From NCBI GenBank assembly GCA_001628005.1, contig LUQU01000001.1, forward strand, positions 1 through 33,006: a stretch of 33,006 bases of DNA. The letters are read 5' to 3'. Every line of letters begins with the position of its first letter. Position 1 is the stretch's first letter. The translations under genes and the position numbers were made by a program. Under the pieces are notes generated by a model that was not told the DNA's origin, did not search any database, and worked only from the letters and a program-made list of their open reading frames with translations. Shown one piece after another: positions 1 through 7,241 of the stretch. Origin of the DNA: SAR86 cluster bacterium REDSEA-S09_B4. Its GTDB lineage: Bacteria; Pseudomonadota; Gammaproteobacteria; Magnimaribacterales; Magnimaribacteraceae.

Positions 1-107
1 CTATGTGTACCATCACACAATGGATATTTCTCACTCTTCCCGCAATTACACCAAGAATAACGCTTTCCAGCTTCTACTTTAATTTTACCTTCAGAATTGT
101 TGCTCAT
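1..107 (-). CDS. CDGSH-type iron-sulfur protein, N-terminal part (cut by window edge)
   Basis: Reading from the ATG at 107 on the minus strand gives 35 complete codons that run off the left edge. The translation contains C-N-C-G-K-S-E-K-Y-P-L-C-D-G-T-H, matching the CDGSH signature C-x-C-x2-S/T-x3-P-x-C-D-G-S/T-x-H, in which three Cys and one His hold a [2Fe-2S] cluster. Bacterial members are small soluble redox or cluster-transfer proteins; the partner here is unknown. The ATG lies only 9 nt after the encoded CCA end of tRNA-Gly, with a run of seven T between them. The only ribosome-binding candidate is a weak AGG that starts at the last base of that CCA. Whether one or two CDGSH motifs are present cannot be seen. 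Confidence 0.85.
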   Translation of the reverse strand, partial: MSNNSEGKIKVEAGKRYSWCNCGKSEKYPLCDGTH

Positions 108-116
108 AAAAAAACC

Positions 117-192
117 TGGAGCGGGTAACCGGAATCGAACCGGTATCATCAGCTTGGAAGGCTGAGGTAATAAGCCGTTATACGATACCCGC
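117..192 (-). tRNA. tRNA-Gly (anticodon TCC)
   Basis: The minus strand folds as a 76-nt tRNA. The acceptor stem is GCGGGTA (192-186) with its complement at 121-127, the anticodon TCC sits in the loop context CTTCCAA, the T-loop is GGTTCGATTCC, the discriminator is T and CCA is encoded (119-117). The sequence closely resembles E. coli tRNA-Gly(UCC). A T-run follows directly and may end part of the transcription before the adjoining CDGSH gene. Confidence 0.97.
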
Positions 193-208
193 TTTAAACT
201 GACTGAGA

Positions 209-235
209 ATTATACAGAATTAGTATCATTCGCAA
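209..235 (-). promoter_or_regulatory. Probable promoter of tRNA-Gly
   Basis: On the minus strand a perfect TATAAT (214-209) preceded by TG lies 16 bases ahead of the tRNA 5' end. A possible -35 TTGCGA is at 235-230, giving a short 15-base spacer. The element overlaps the last codons of the tonB-like gene. The 13-base string around the -10 (209-221) recurs exactly at 3135-3147 ahead of another gene. Confidence 0.45.
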
Positions 236-1479
236 CCAGCAGGAATATAACTTCGGTCTTTCCTTGGATCATCTATGATAAAAGTTATCTGATTTAGTAT
301 TCCTGTAACCCTTTCAGATTTTCCTTGGTTCATATAAGGTCTATACTCAAATCTTTTAGCAGCATTGACTGCAGCAGCGTTTAACCAACCATTTGTAGAC
401 CAAATAATTCTTATGTCTTCGGTTTTGCCCTTCTGATTTACAGTAAATTCCAACATAACACAGCCTTCTTCTCCACGTTCCATAGCTCTTCTTGGATAAA
501 CAGGTGGTTTCTTATAAATTGCAATAGGTTGTTTTCCACGGTTAACAATACCCCATTTTGGTTCCCACTCATGAACTTTGTCACTAGTTAAGCTCCAGAT
601 TGGTAAAGGCTCAATTTCAACAAATTTAGCAAGTTCAGTAGCCCGTCTATAACCTTCTGATGCTACACACCAATTTTCTATTTTTTCGGCAGCGAAAGCG
701 TTTCTAGCTTGTAGATTCATTCTTTCAAAAATGATTGTATCTTTTGCTTCTTTCTTAAATCCAGTAGAGCTGTAATTAGTAAGAGCTAAAGAAAAAAAAG
801 ACATGGCATCCTTATAATTTTTCTTTTTGTATTCAAGAATACCTTTTTCAGAAGCTATATGTGCTTCATAAGGTTTAATCATCTTGCATATATATTTATA
901 CCTTCTCTTGGTAACTTCCACTTCAGTAAATTTAGATAATGTAGTTGAACATCCTTTATTCTCAAATATAGCTCTAGAATTAGTAAAAGTTTCATTCAAC
1001 CATTTTTCTTGAATGTTCATATCAAGCCCTAAATTTTTAGAACTTAGATAATTTAAATAAGGAATTTCTACTAAAGCTATTAGATAGAAGTCCAACATAT
1101 TGATGTTTTGACCATTTACTAAACTAACTTGTAAACCAGTAGGAGAATCAAACAAATTTAAGCCTTGAGAACTAATTAGATCCAAGGCATTTTTTGATTT
1201 ATCTATAACCTTTTCATAATTACCTTTATTAAACGAATTTCGGATTGAACGTAATTGGGAATTAAGATTTTTACCAACCCTCTCTATTCTGCTTTTATCT
1301 CTGTTGCTTAACTTTTTTTCTGCTGTATTTGTCAGATCGTTCTTAAAATTAGATTTAGTAAATTTATGTTCTTGGAAACAGCCTGGAAACTGAAGTTTAA
1401 TGTAGTCTTCAGGTTGGAAAATTTCTGCGTTGGCAACAGTAGCTAACAGTAGGCTTAAGAGCAGGAGTAGTTTTTTCAT
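226..1479 (-). CDS. Secreted TonB-like protein (TonB C-terminal domain)
   Basis: This is a 417-residue exported protein. Residues 1-18 form a signal peptide with a good cleavage site (ANA|E). A middle region contains a TPR-like helix pair (around E-Y-K-K-K-N-Y-K-D-A-M-S-F-F). Residues about 320-400 match a TonB C-terminal domain, with Y-P-R-R-A-M, then V-M-L-E-F-T-V and A-A-K-R-F-E-Y-R-P. Unlike classical TonB it has no uncleaved N-terminal anchor and no proline-rich spacer, so it is probably free in the periplasm. Its start overlaps the stop of the upstream hydrolase gene (ATGA at 1479-1476), which implies translational coupling. A role in energising an outer-membrane receptor is possible, but the missing anchor argues for a cell-wall or receptor-binding role instead. 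Confidence 0.8.
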   Translation of the reverse strand: MKKLLLLLSLLLATVANAEIFQPEDYIKLQFPGCFQEHKFTKSNFKNDLTNTAEKKLSNRDKSRIERVGKNLNSQLRSIRNSFNKGNYEKVIDKSKNALDLISSQGLNLFDSPTGLQVSLVNGQNINMLDFYLIALVEIPYLNYLSSKNLGLDMNIQEKWLNETFTNSRAIFENKGCSTTLSKFTEVEVTKRRYKYICKMIKPYEAHIASEKGILEYKKKNYKDAMSFFSLALTNYSSTGFKKEAKDTIIFERMNLQARNAFAAEKIENWCVASEGYRRATELAKFVEIEPLPIWSLTSDKVHEWEPKWGIVNRGKQPIAIYKKPPVYPRRAMERGEEGCVMLEFTVNQKGKTEDIRIIWSTNGWLNAAAVNAAKRFEYRPYMNQGKSERVTGILNQITFIIDDPRKDRSYIPAGCE

Positions 1480-2486
1480 TGCTCAAGGTGGATCAAAATT
1501 TCATCAGTAACCTTCTCTGGTTGATCAACGAATAGCCAGTGCCCTGCTTCTAACTCAATATTAGTGTAAGGACCCTCTATAAACTCAGCCATGCCGTCTA
1601 CAGCTACCCTGCCTACAGATTGATCTTGATTTCCCCACAAGAAAAGAGTGGGTGTCTTTACCTCTAGGCTTTCAACACCTTCTAGTTCAAAAAGAAGATC
1701 ATCTCTCAAAGCTCGATACCAGTTTAATGCTGAAGTTAAAGCGCCTGGTTCACTGAACACATTAATGTATTCTTTCATCTTTTCATCCGACATCCCTGCA
1801 AGCAATGCCTTAAGAACACTGAAGTTATTAAAGCTAAAGACAGTTTCTGGCAGCCAAGGGGTTTGAAAAAAAGCTACATAACTACTTCTTTCCTGCTGAT
1901 CCTGATCATCAAGTAAAGCTGCACCAAAAGCTGCAGGATGAGGAAATGATAAAGCAGTCCAACTGGTGATCCTAGAAGGATTGGATAATACTGCCGACCA
2001 ACCTACAACAGAACCCCAATCATGACCTATTAGATGAAATTCTTCTGCACCTATAACATCCGCCACCGCAAAGATATCTTTGGTAATTTCAGAAATCTGG
2101 TAGGAATATAAGGTTTCAGGTCGTGCAAGTGGACTATATCCACGCTGATCAAATGCGACCACACGATAGCCAGCCTCTTCAAGGGGTCCTATTAGATCAA
2201 CCCACATGGCAGATGTAACAGGGAAACCATGTAAAAGAATCACTACTTCTTTAGAAGAGTCACCGTTAAATCCAGCTATCCGCGTTCTAAAAGTCATGTC
2301 TCCTATAGTTATGTTGACTATACCGTTACCTATTGTCGGACTGAATTTTGGTAGATCCTTTGTAGCATTAGTATGAGAGAAATCTGAATCCATCGACACC
2401 TTTGAACCTGTTACAAAAATTACTAACAGCAAAGCCAACAGTAGAAAAACTCCTAGAAATAGATATTTAATAACTTTTAAAGCCAT
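1476..2486 (-). CDS. Membrane-anchored alpha/beta hydrolase, epoxide-hydrolase-like
   Basis: A hydrophobic N-terminal segment (about residues 7-26) anchors or exports a roughly 300-residue alpha/beta hydrolase domain. The oxyanion motif H-G-F-P is at 86-89. The nucleophile elbow is G-H-D-W-G with Asp156, as in epoxide hydrolases and haloalkane dehalogenases rather than Ser-type esterases. A D-Q-R-G-Y motif is near 113, an acidic member lies in W-G-N-Q-D and the catalytic His in A-G-H-W. A cap-domain N-W-Y-R-A is typical of epoxide hydrolases, where a cap Tyr helps open the ring. The substrate is not predictable. The stop overlaps the start of the downstream tonB-like gene by 4 nt, so the two are probably translated together. 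Confidence 0.85.
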   Translation of the reverse strand: MALKVIKYLFLGVFLLLALLLVIFVTGSKVSMDSDFSHTNATKDLPKFSPTIGNGIVNITIGDMTFRTRIAGFNGDSSKEVVILLHGFPVTSAMWVDLIGPLEEAGYRVVAFDQRGYSPLARPETLYSYQISEITKDIFAVADVIGAEEFHLIGHDWGSVVGWSAVLSNPSRITSWTALSFPHPAAFGAALLDDQDQQERSSYVAFFQTPWLPETVFSFNNFSVLKALLAGMSDEKMKEYINVFSEPGALTSALNWYRALRDDLLFELEGVESLEVKTPTLFLWGNQDQSVGRVAVDGMAEFIEGPYTNIELEAGHWLFVDQPEKVTDEILIHLEQ

Positions 2487-2535
2487 AGTTTCAGCTATCT
2501 AAAACAAGACAATCCTTAAAAAAAGACTAGTACTT

Positions 2536-3099
2536 CTAATTTAGTGGTTCAGTAGTTTCTAATGGCACCATTACATGGACAAATTCACTGCCTTTCCACA
2601 TGACATAAGGGCCACCGGCATAAGGATCAGTAGGTAGATCGCTCATCAAACTTTCCGGCATTAAAAGCATAAGATGCGGTCCTTCAGCTACCCATGTACC
2701 TTTAGATTTATCCAAATTAGATGGGTCATCATTATCCACAGCTATATCGCCAACTAGCATATAGGATGTCCCAAAAGACTCATTTTCTGAGTCATAGGGT
2801 GTGTTCTCCATATAAGCTTTCAACCATTTCTGCCAGGCCTGGTCTACGCACATAGGATTAACATTATCATTAGGCGGAGTTCCAGGCATACAAGTCCAAC
2901 CATTGGAACCGCCTCTTAGAACCTTCCCCTTAGAATCAATAATAGTCGCTTTAGAACTTACATTGGTCGGAGCTGCCGACATTGCAATATCAATAATTTC
3001 TTGCTCAGATAATCCTGCCTTTTCTGAAGCTTCATGGTGTCCACTGTGTATAAAAGGCGCACAGAAAAGAACTAAAGTTAATAAAAATTTGAAGTACAT
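2536..3099 (-). CDS. Secreted protein of unknown function with X-His-His-Glu mature N-terminus
   Basis: This 187-residue protein has a signal peptide at about 1-19 (hydrophobic F-L-L-T-L-V-L-F, cleavage likely IHS|G). The mature chain would begin G-H-H-E-A. Two cysteines, C70 in G-W-T-C-M-P-G and C84 in P-M-C-V-D, are placed to form a periplasmic disulfide. Aromatic motifs such as Q-A-W-Q-K-W and G-G-P-Y-V-M-W look family-conserved. I do not recognise a named domain. It has its own strong Shine-Dalgarno (AAGGAG) and a candidate promoter with TATAAT at 3140-3135. The G-H-H-E start recurs in form in the gene products at 9310-10278 and 20073-21194. Confidence 0.75.
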   Translation of the reverse strand: MYFKFLLTLVLFCAPFIHSGHHEASEKAGLSEQEIIDIAMSAAPTNVSSKATIIDSKGKVLRGGSNGWTCMPGTPPNDNVNPMCVDQAWQKWLKAYMENTPYDSENESFGTSYMLVGDIAVDNDDPSNLDKSKGTWVAEGPHLMLLMPESLMSDLPTDPYAGGPYVMWKGSEFVHVMVPLETTEPLN

Positions 3100-3134
3100 A
3101 TCTCTCTCCTTAAAAAAATATTTATCCTCTTCAG

Positions 3135-3140
3135 ATTATA
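3135..3140 (-). promoter_or_regulatory. Probable extended -10 promoter of the secreted unknown
   Basis: A minus-strand TGTATAAT lies 36 nt ahead of the ATG at 3099, with a clear AAGGAG in between. No good -35 is visible, which suits an extended -10. The 13-base string at 3135-3147 is identical to the tRNA-Gly promoter core at 209-221. Confidence 0.45.
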
Positions 3141-3195
3141 CAGAATTCAACTTTAGATGAAGGAATCTATCTCAATGAAACTTAAAGACACGCAA

Positions 3196-3333
3196 TTATT
3201 TTTGGCCTTTGCGTCCTTGATTGGTTGAACTCAAGACTCTTTTCCTAGCAGGATTTCCTTTTGGGTCTTGGTTTCGATTCTGAGGTTCACCTTTTGAAAT
3301 TCCGAATTTCTTTTTATTAAAGTTTTTTGCCAT
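3196..3333 (-). CDS. Small basic protein, 45 residues, unknown function
   Basis: An ATG at 3333 opens a 45-codon frame ending TAA at 3196. The peptide is highly basic and hydrophilic, with K-K-K-F near the start, R-K-R in the middle and R-K-G-Q-K at the end. It is rich in Asn, Gln and Gly and has no hydrophobic segment, so a nucleic-acid-binding or ribosome-associated role is conceivable. Its start codon overlaps the stop of the upstream gene as TAATG (3335-3331), the usual arrangement for coupled re-initiation, and this is the main reason for calling it. Composition alone would not prove coding, and I recognise no family. Confidence 0.5.
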   Translation of the reverse strand: MAKNFNKKKFGISKGEPQNRNQDPKGNPARKRVLSSTNQGRKGQK

Positions 3334-3743
3334 TATTCAACACTCCCTTCTTCAATTTGTAACTTTATTTCACAACCTTCAGGCAGGGTTGTGTCTCTTC
3401 GACCCGTAAGAGCATCTCTAAAAATATACCTTGTGGTAAAGGATTGAACTGGAGTGCCGTTGGCAATAAACCAAGCAAACCCTACCGCATTTAAAGGGTG
3501 TGGTTTATTTTTGGTGGCATAAGCTGAGGGGGTTTTATTTCTCTCATCAATAATCTCAGTTATTACACAGTACTTATAGACTGTTTCAAGGGCATTTCCT
3601 TCTTTGTCTCTTGCAATTGATTCTTCTACAAGAATCCAGTCATTAACCGCTACTTCTTCGCCTGTTTCATCTGACAAATAAGCGGACCAAATATTATTTG
3701 CTAATAATAAGCTTAAAAAAAGGAGGGGGGCTTTTATTCCCAT
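3333..3743 (-). CDS. Secreted hypothetical protein
   Basis: This 136-residue protein has a probable signal peptide at about 1-21 (A-P-L-L-F-L-S-L-L-L-A, then N-I-W-S-A). The mature part is small and soluble, with two cysteines (Y-K-Y-C-V-I and E-G-C-E-I) that could pair in the periplasm and a short beta-rich pattern. I do not recognise a family. The start lies inside the end of the SnoaL-like gene (10-nt overlap, 3734-3743), and the stop overlaps the start of the 45-residue gene as TAATG. The three therefore look like one coupled unit. Confidence 0.7.
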   Translation of the reverse strand: MGIKAPLLFLSLLLANNIWSAYLSDETGEEVAVNDWILVEESIARDKEGNALETVYKYCVITEIIDERNKTPSAYATKNKPHPLNAVGFAWFIANGTPVQSFTTRYIFRDALTGRRDTTLPEGCEIKLQIEEGSVE

Positions 3744-4150
3744 CCAATTTGCTTATTAAAGTAATGTGGATTCCAGATCTTTGTAAGGTGCTTAATTTTG
3801 TCTTCAGAAAACTCCAAGGCATAAACATAGTCTACTGATCCTTTTAGGCCTGTAGGTGGCACTGGGCCGCCCTCTTCAGTATGAGTTCCTGAAAATACAG
3901 CAAAGAAAGAAACTTGTTTGCTGTCTTCATCTACAGTGACTGATTTAATCTCATAACTGCAGTCCGGTAAAATCGAGCAGACTCCTTGCATCCAATCTGC
4001 GTATCCTTCAATAGTGCTTGTTTTCAGTAATGGTGCAGCGTGAGAAGAAAAAGACGCATCTTCTAAGCAATAATTTTTACACACTTCCCAGCCTTTACCT
4101 ACTTCACAATCTTCAAAAAAACTGTTGGCTATTTCTTTTATATCTGACAT
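3734..4150 (-). CDS. SnoaL-like / NTF2-fold protein
   Basis: The 138 residues have the length and pattern of the NTF2-like superfamily. An N-terminal helix (I-A-N-S-F-F-E-D-C) is followed by L-E-D-A-S-F, then a helix ending G-Y-A-D-W-M-Q-G, and beta strands V-S-F-F-A-V-F-S-G-T-H and Y-V-Y-A-L-E-F, closing with I-K-H-L-T-K-I-W-N. SnoaL-like proteins include polyketide cyclases and many small-molecule isomerases or hydrolases with no predictable substrate. The protein is cytoplasmic, with four Cys in the N-terminal half. A clear AGGAG precedes the ATG. It leads the unit with the secreted hypothetical protein and the 45-residue protein. Confidence 0.75.
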   Translation of the reverse strand: MSDIKEIANSFFEDCEVGKGWEVCKNYCLEDASFSSHAAPLLKTSTIEGYADWMQGVCSILPDCSYEIKSVTVDEDSKQVSFFAVFSGTHTEEGGPVPPTGLKGSVDYVYALEFSEDKIKHLTKIWNPHYFNKQIGWE

Positions 4151-4193
4151 ATTTTCTCCTAATAAAATTCTGCTTTATTTACTATACCAAAGT

Positions 4194-4913
4194 TTACTTA
4201 CCTTTGATTTGTTTAAAAATGGATCTTTCCAGCGAGATATAAATAAAATAAAAATTGAGTACTACCCATAACCAATAATAAACATTTTGATAAGCAGAAA
4301 GAGCTGTCGTCTCCTCTCTTAAATCAATTAAAAGCAGCGCACAACATAAACCCCACACAGCTGTTATAAATAAATTGAGTACCTTTTTCTCTTTAACCCT
4401 AAAGGGGTGCAGGTATTTAAGAGGCACAAAAGTCATAACTGAAAAGAAAAGAATTGCTAAGAAGTTAGTTAATTGGGAGGTATCCAAGACAAATAAATAA
4501 AAAATTACAATGTTCCAGACCGCAGGGAATCCACGAAAGAAAAGATCTTCAGTTTTAAGTTTGGTATTAGTAAAGGTGTAGCAAGAGACAATTAGTATTA
4601 AAGCAACTGCAAATAAAGAAAATTGAGGAGGGACTAAATCAAACCAATAAACCATAAGGGCAGGAATGAAGACGTAATTAAGATAATCAACTATGTTGTC
4701 TAAAATGGCCCCGTCAATTTCTGGAAGATTATCAGCTACCTTATATCGCCTAGCTAAAGTCCCATCAATACCATCTATAAAGAAAGCAACGGAAAGCCAT
4801 AAAAAAGCAAGAAAAACATTATCGTTTAGAACCGCTTGCAGAGATAAAAAACCGGCAAAAGCACCAGACGCTGTAAAAATATGAACTGACCAGGACTGTG
4901 CTTTATTAACCAT
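4194..4913 (-). CDS. pcs: Phosphatidylcholine synthase (CDP-alcohol phosphatidyltransferase family)
   Basis: This inner-membrane enzyme of 239 residues has about eight hydrophobic segments. It would condense CDP-diacylglycerol directly with choline to give phosphatidylcholine. The family signature is complete: D50-G-T-L-A-R55, then twelve residues, G68-x3-D72-x3-D76. The twelve-residue gap, in place of the usual eight, is characteristic of bacterial Pcs, as is D-N-I-V-D-Y. The metal-binding Asp residues are all present. It sits between two SnoaL-like genes, 11 nt after the upstream one, so it is probably cotranscribed. Use of this route implies a choline source from the environment, since no choline-synthesis gene is visible nearby. 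Confidence 0.88.
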   Translation of the reverse strand: MVNKAQSWSVHIFTASGAFAGFLSLQAVLNDNVFLAFLWLSVAFFIDGIDGTLARRYKVADNLPEIDGAILDNIVDYLNYVFIPALMVYWFDLVPPQFSLFAVALILIVSCYTFTNTKLKTEDLFFRGFPAVWNIVIFYLFVLDTSQLTNFLAILFFSVMTFVPLKYLHPFRVKEKKVLNLFITAVWGLCCALLLIDLREETTALSAYQNVYYWLWVVLNFYFIYISLERSIFKQIKGK

Positions 4914-4924
4914 ACTAAATGAGA

Positions 4925-5347
4925 CTACTTCATGCTTTCTAGCATTGCTTGCATCTTTTGATGGAGCATGTTGACTGCCTGTAGAGGTCTTACAATTACC
5001 TTGAATTCAGTAATTTTTCCTTCCTCATTCCAACTAATTACATCCACTCCATTAACATATACTCCATCCATTTCAGTTTCAAATTCTAGCAAAGCGGACT
5101 TTTCACCTATGATTTCTTTTATATACTTGAAGTTTGATTGGCTCTTGTTGCTATCAGACATTGCATCTTTAGTTCCTTCTCCAAACACGCCTCCAGCAGC
5201 CATTAAATACATCTTAGTTATATCTTTTCCTTTTTGAGGTGTGTAGACCACAGGAGAATAAAAAACAACGTCTTCTGCAAGTAATTCGTCCAACTTATCC
5301 ATATCGTTAGATTTCATTACTTCATACCATTTTTCGACTGCACTCAT
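4925..5347 (-). CDS. SnoaL-like / NTF2-fold protein
   Basis: This 140-residue cytoplasmic protein has the NTF2-like pattern. It opens with a helix containing W-Y-E-V-M-K, then L-D-E-L-L-A-E-D-V-V-F-Y-S-P-V, followed by P-Q-K-G-K-D-I-T and strands S-A-L-L-E-F-E-T-E-M-D-G-V-Y-V-N-G-V-D, I-T-E-F-K-V-I-V-R-P-L. The W-x-E-x-G-K-I-T-E-F ending is typical of SnoaL-like domains. It has a good AAGGAGA ribosome site and starts the run that continues into pcs 11 nt downstream. The substrate is unknown, and the family often acts on or binds hydrophobic small molecules. Confidence 0.78.
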   Translation of the reverse strand: MSAVEKWYEVMKSNDMDKLDELLAEDVVFYSPVVYTPQKGKDITKMYLMAAGGVFGEGTKDAMSDSNKSQSNFKYIKEIIGEKSALLEFETEMDGVYVNGVDVISWNEEGKITEFKVIVRPLQAVNMLHQKMQAMLESMK

Positions 5348-5417
5348 AATCTCTCCTTATTGTGATAGCTTGTTTATTATTGTAAATTGAAAACTTAATT
5401 AATTATAAGGTATTAAT

Positions 5418-5828
5418 ATGCTTACACTATTTTATGCTGGAGCCTTAACGCTGATAGCTCTTTTCTTGGCCTTTAAAACAATACAAAGAAGACTGGGAAC
5501 AGGTGTTTTGCTGGGAACTGGAGAAAGCTTTGAATTACTTCAAGCCAACAGAGCGCACGGTAATCTTATTGAATACGCTGTCTTCTTTCTAATTCTTACT
5601 GGGTTGATGGAAGCTAGCGGACAATTCTCTACCCTCACTATTGGAATCTTAGGCGATATTTTTATCCTGGCTAGGATTTCTCATGCTTACGGAATATTTC
5701 AACCAGAATCTTCAAGTATGTTCAGAACTGTAGGGGCTGTTGCTTCTATGCTAGTTCTTTTAATACAAGCCGTCTTAGCCTTGTGGGTTTCAGGTGCTTG
5801 GTTAGCAGCTAATAATTGGGGTTTTTAA
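5418..5828 (+). CDS. MAPEG-family membrane protein
   Basis: The 136 residues form four transmembrane helices. The family hallmark is R45-A-H-G-N49-L-I-E52-Y-A, near the second helix, where the Arg and Asn bind glutathione in eukaryotic relatives. MAPEG proteins include membrane-bound glutathione transferases and peroxidases, and bacterial members are mostly uncharacterised. It is one of the few plus-strand genes. Its stop overlaps the stop of the convergent amidohydrolase by 4 nt. Upstream is a candidate promoter (TTGTAA at 5380-5385, TATAAG at 5404-5409, 18-base spacer), but that -10 overlaps the only AAGG ribosome site, so the true start of transcription is uncertain. Confidence 0.87.
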   Translation: MLTLFYAGALTLIALFLAFKTIQRRLGTGVLLGTGESFELLQANRAHGNLIEYAVFFLILTGLMEASGQFSTLTIGILGDIFILARISHAYGIFQPESSSMFRTVGAVASMLVLLIQAVLALWVSGAWLAANNWGF

Positions 5829-7129
5829 ATTTCTCCATTCAAATATTCTATGGTTAAGTGAGATAACGCTTTAACTCCCACTGGTAAAGCGCTGTCGTCA
5901 ATATAGAAAAAGGGTGAGTGATTGCCTGCTGTTTTATAAGGATCTGCATCAGGCTTATTCACCCCTAAGAAGAAATAGAATCCAGGCACTTCTTGAGAGA
6001 AGAAGCTAAAATCTTCAGCACCCGTGGATCTGCCTGATCTAACAATTCCTTCTTCACCAACTATTTTTTTAAGTGAAGGCAATACTCTAGTAGTTAGATC
6101 TTCGTCGTTATACGTGACTGGATAGCTTTGTCCATTTGGTAAATAAACCTCTACAGAAGCCCCGGCCATTTCCGCTGTCTTTTCAGCTATATTTCTCATT
6201 TCTGAAAAAATAGTGTCCCTGATACTCGAGTCAAAGGTTCTTATAGTCCCCTCCATCTCAACCACATCAGGAATAATATTACTTCTAACGCCACCGTGAA
6301 TACTTCCTACCGAAATCACTGCGGGCGACTCTCTTAAATCTAATCTTCTAGAAACTATTGTTTGAAGGTTGTTGCCAATCTGAAATGCAACCATGATAGG
6401 GTCAATAGAGTCCCAAGGTCTAGATCCATGAGCCTGACGACCTTTTATAGTAATCCTCCAAGGATCCGCCGCCGCCATGGCTGCTCCTTCACGATACGCA
6501 ATTAAACCGTTGGGGGCATTAGTGACATGCAAGCCAAATACAACATCAGGTTTTCTATCTACCCATATGCCCTCTTTAAGCATTAATTGAGCTCCGCCCT
6601 CTTCGCCAACGGGAGGACCTTCTTCAGCTGGTTGGAATATGAACATTACACTACCTGACAAATCATTCTTTATGGAAGTAAGAAATTCAGCCACCCCCAT
6701 CAGAATGGCTACATGAGCGTCGTGCCCACAAGCATGCATTACTCCAACATCCAGTCCGTTATAAGTATCGCGTTCTTTCGAAGCAAAAGGCAATCCAGTC
6801 ATTTCTTCAACAGGTAGAGCATCCATGTCTGCTCTCAATGCGACCAAGGGACCTGGCTTACCCCCTTCAAGAATAGCAACCACACCTGTATGAGCTATGT
6901 CTGTTTTAACTTCCAATCCTAAATTGTTCAGGTGCTTGGCAACTTTTGCAGCAGTTTTAAACTCCCTATTGGATAATTCAGGATACTGATGAATGTCATG
7001 CCTCCATTCAATGACTTTTTCCATTAAGTTTTCAAGATTCCTTTCTAACTTTCCTTCTAATCGCTCCGTATTGGAAAACACAGAGGTGGTAAAAATAAAG
7101 AGAAAAAACAGGCTGATTATTTTATTCAT
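5825..7129 (-). CDS. Secreted M20-family amidohydrolase (N-acyl amino acid hydrolase-like)
   Basis: A signal peptide (1-19, ending V-F-S|N) precedes a full M20 peptidase domain, 434 residues in all. Metal-binding features are visible: C134-G-H136-D-A-H, Q-P-A-E169-E170-G, H201 in G-L-H-V, and the C-terminal N-H-S-P-F-F. A dimerisation domain sits between about 225 and 330. The arrangement matches the HipO/IAA-amino-acid hydrolase subfamily, which removes acyl groups from amino acids or cleaves small amides. The secretion signal suggests periplasmic scavenging of acylated amino acids. It reads away from tRNA-Arg on the same strand, beginning 27 nt after it, and converges on the MAPEG gene. Confidence 0.88.
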   Translation of the reverse strand: MNKIISLFFLFIFTTSVFSNTERLEGKLERNLENLMEKVIEWRHDIHQYPELSNREFKTAAKVAKHLNNLGLEVKTDIAHTGVVAILEGGKPGPLVALRADMDALPVEEMTGLPFASKERDTYNGLDVGVMHACGHDAHVAILMGVAEFLTSIKNDLSGSVMFIFQPAEEGPPVGEEGGAQLMLKEGIWVDRKPDVVFGLHVTNAPNGLIAYREGAAMAAADPWRITIKGRQAHGSRPWDSIDPIMVAFQIGNNLQTIVSRRLDLRESPAVISVGSIHGGVRSNIIPDVVEMEGTIRTFDSSIRDTIFSEMRNIAEKTAEMAGASVEVYLPNGQSYPVTYNDEDLTTRVLPSLKKIVGEEGIVRSGRSTGAEDFSFFSQEVPGFYFFLGVNKPDADPYKTAGNHSPFFYIDDSALPVGVKALSHLTIEYLNGEI

Positions 7130-7156
7130 ATTTATATCTTTTTAATTTGTTAATTC

Positions 7157-7233
7157 TGGCGGGCCTGGAAGGATTTGAACCCTCTACCTCCTAGTTCGTA
7201 GCCAGGCGCTCTATCCAGATGAGCTACAGGCCC
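7157..7233 (-). tRNA. tRNA-Arg (anticodon ACG)
   Basis: This is a 77-nt tRNA on the minus strand. The acceptor stem is GGGCCTG (7233-7227) with its complement at 7161-7167, the anticodon ACG lies in the loop CTACGAA, the T-loop is GGTTCAAATCC, the discriminator is G and CCA is encoded (7159-7157). It lies 59 nt downstream of csrA, as in the csrA-serV-argVYZQ region of E. coli, which also carries tRNA-Arg(ACG). Confidence 0.97.
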
Positions 7234-7241
7234 AGCAACTA

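Noticed and set aside
3156-3230. A 23-codon plus-strand frame opposite the 45-residue gene
   Set aside because: Too short, and lacking coupling or a convincing ribosome site; the minus-strand frame has the TAATG link.
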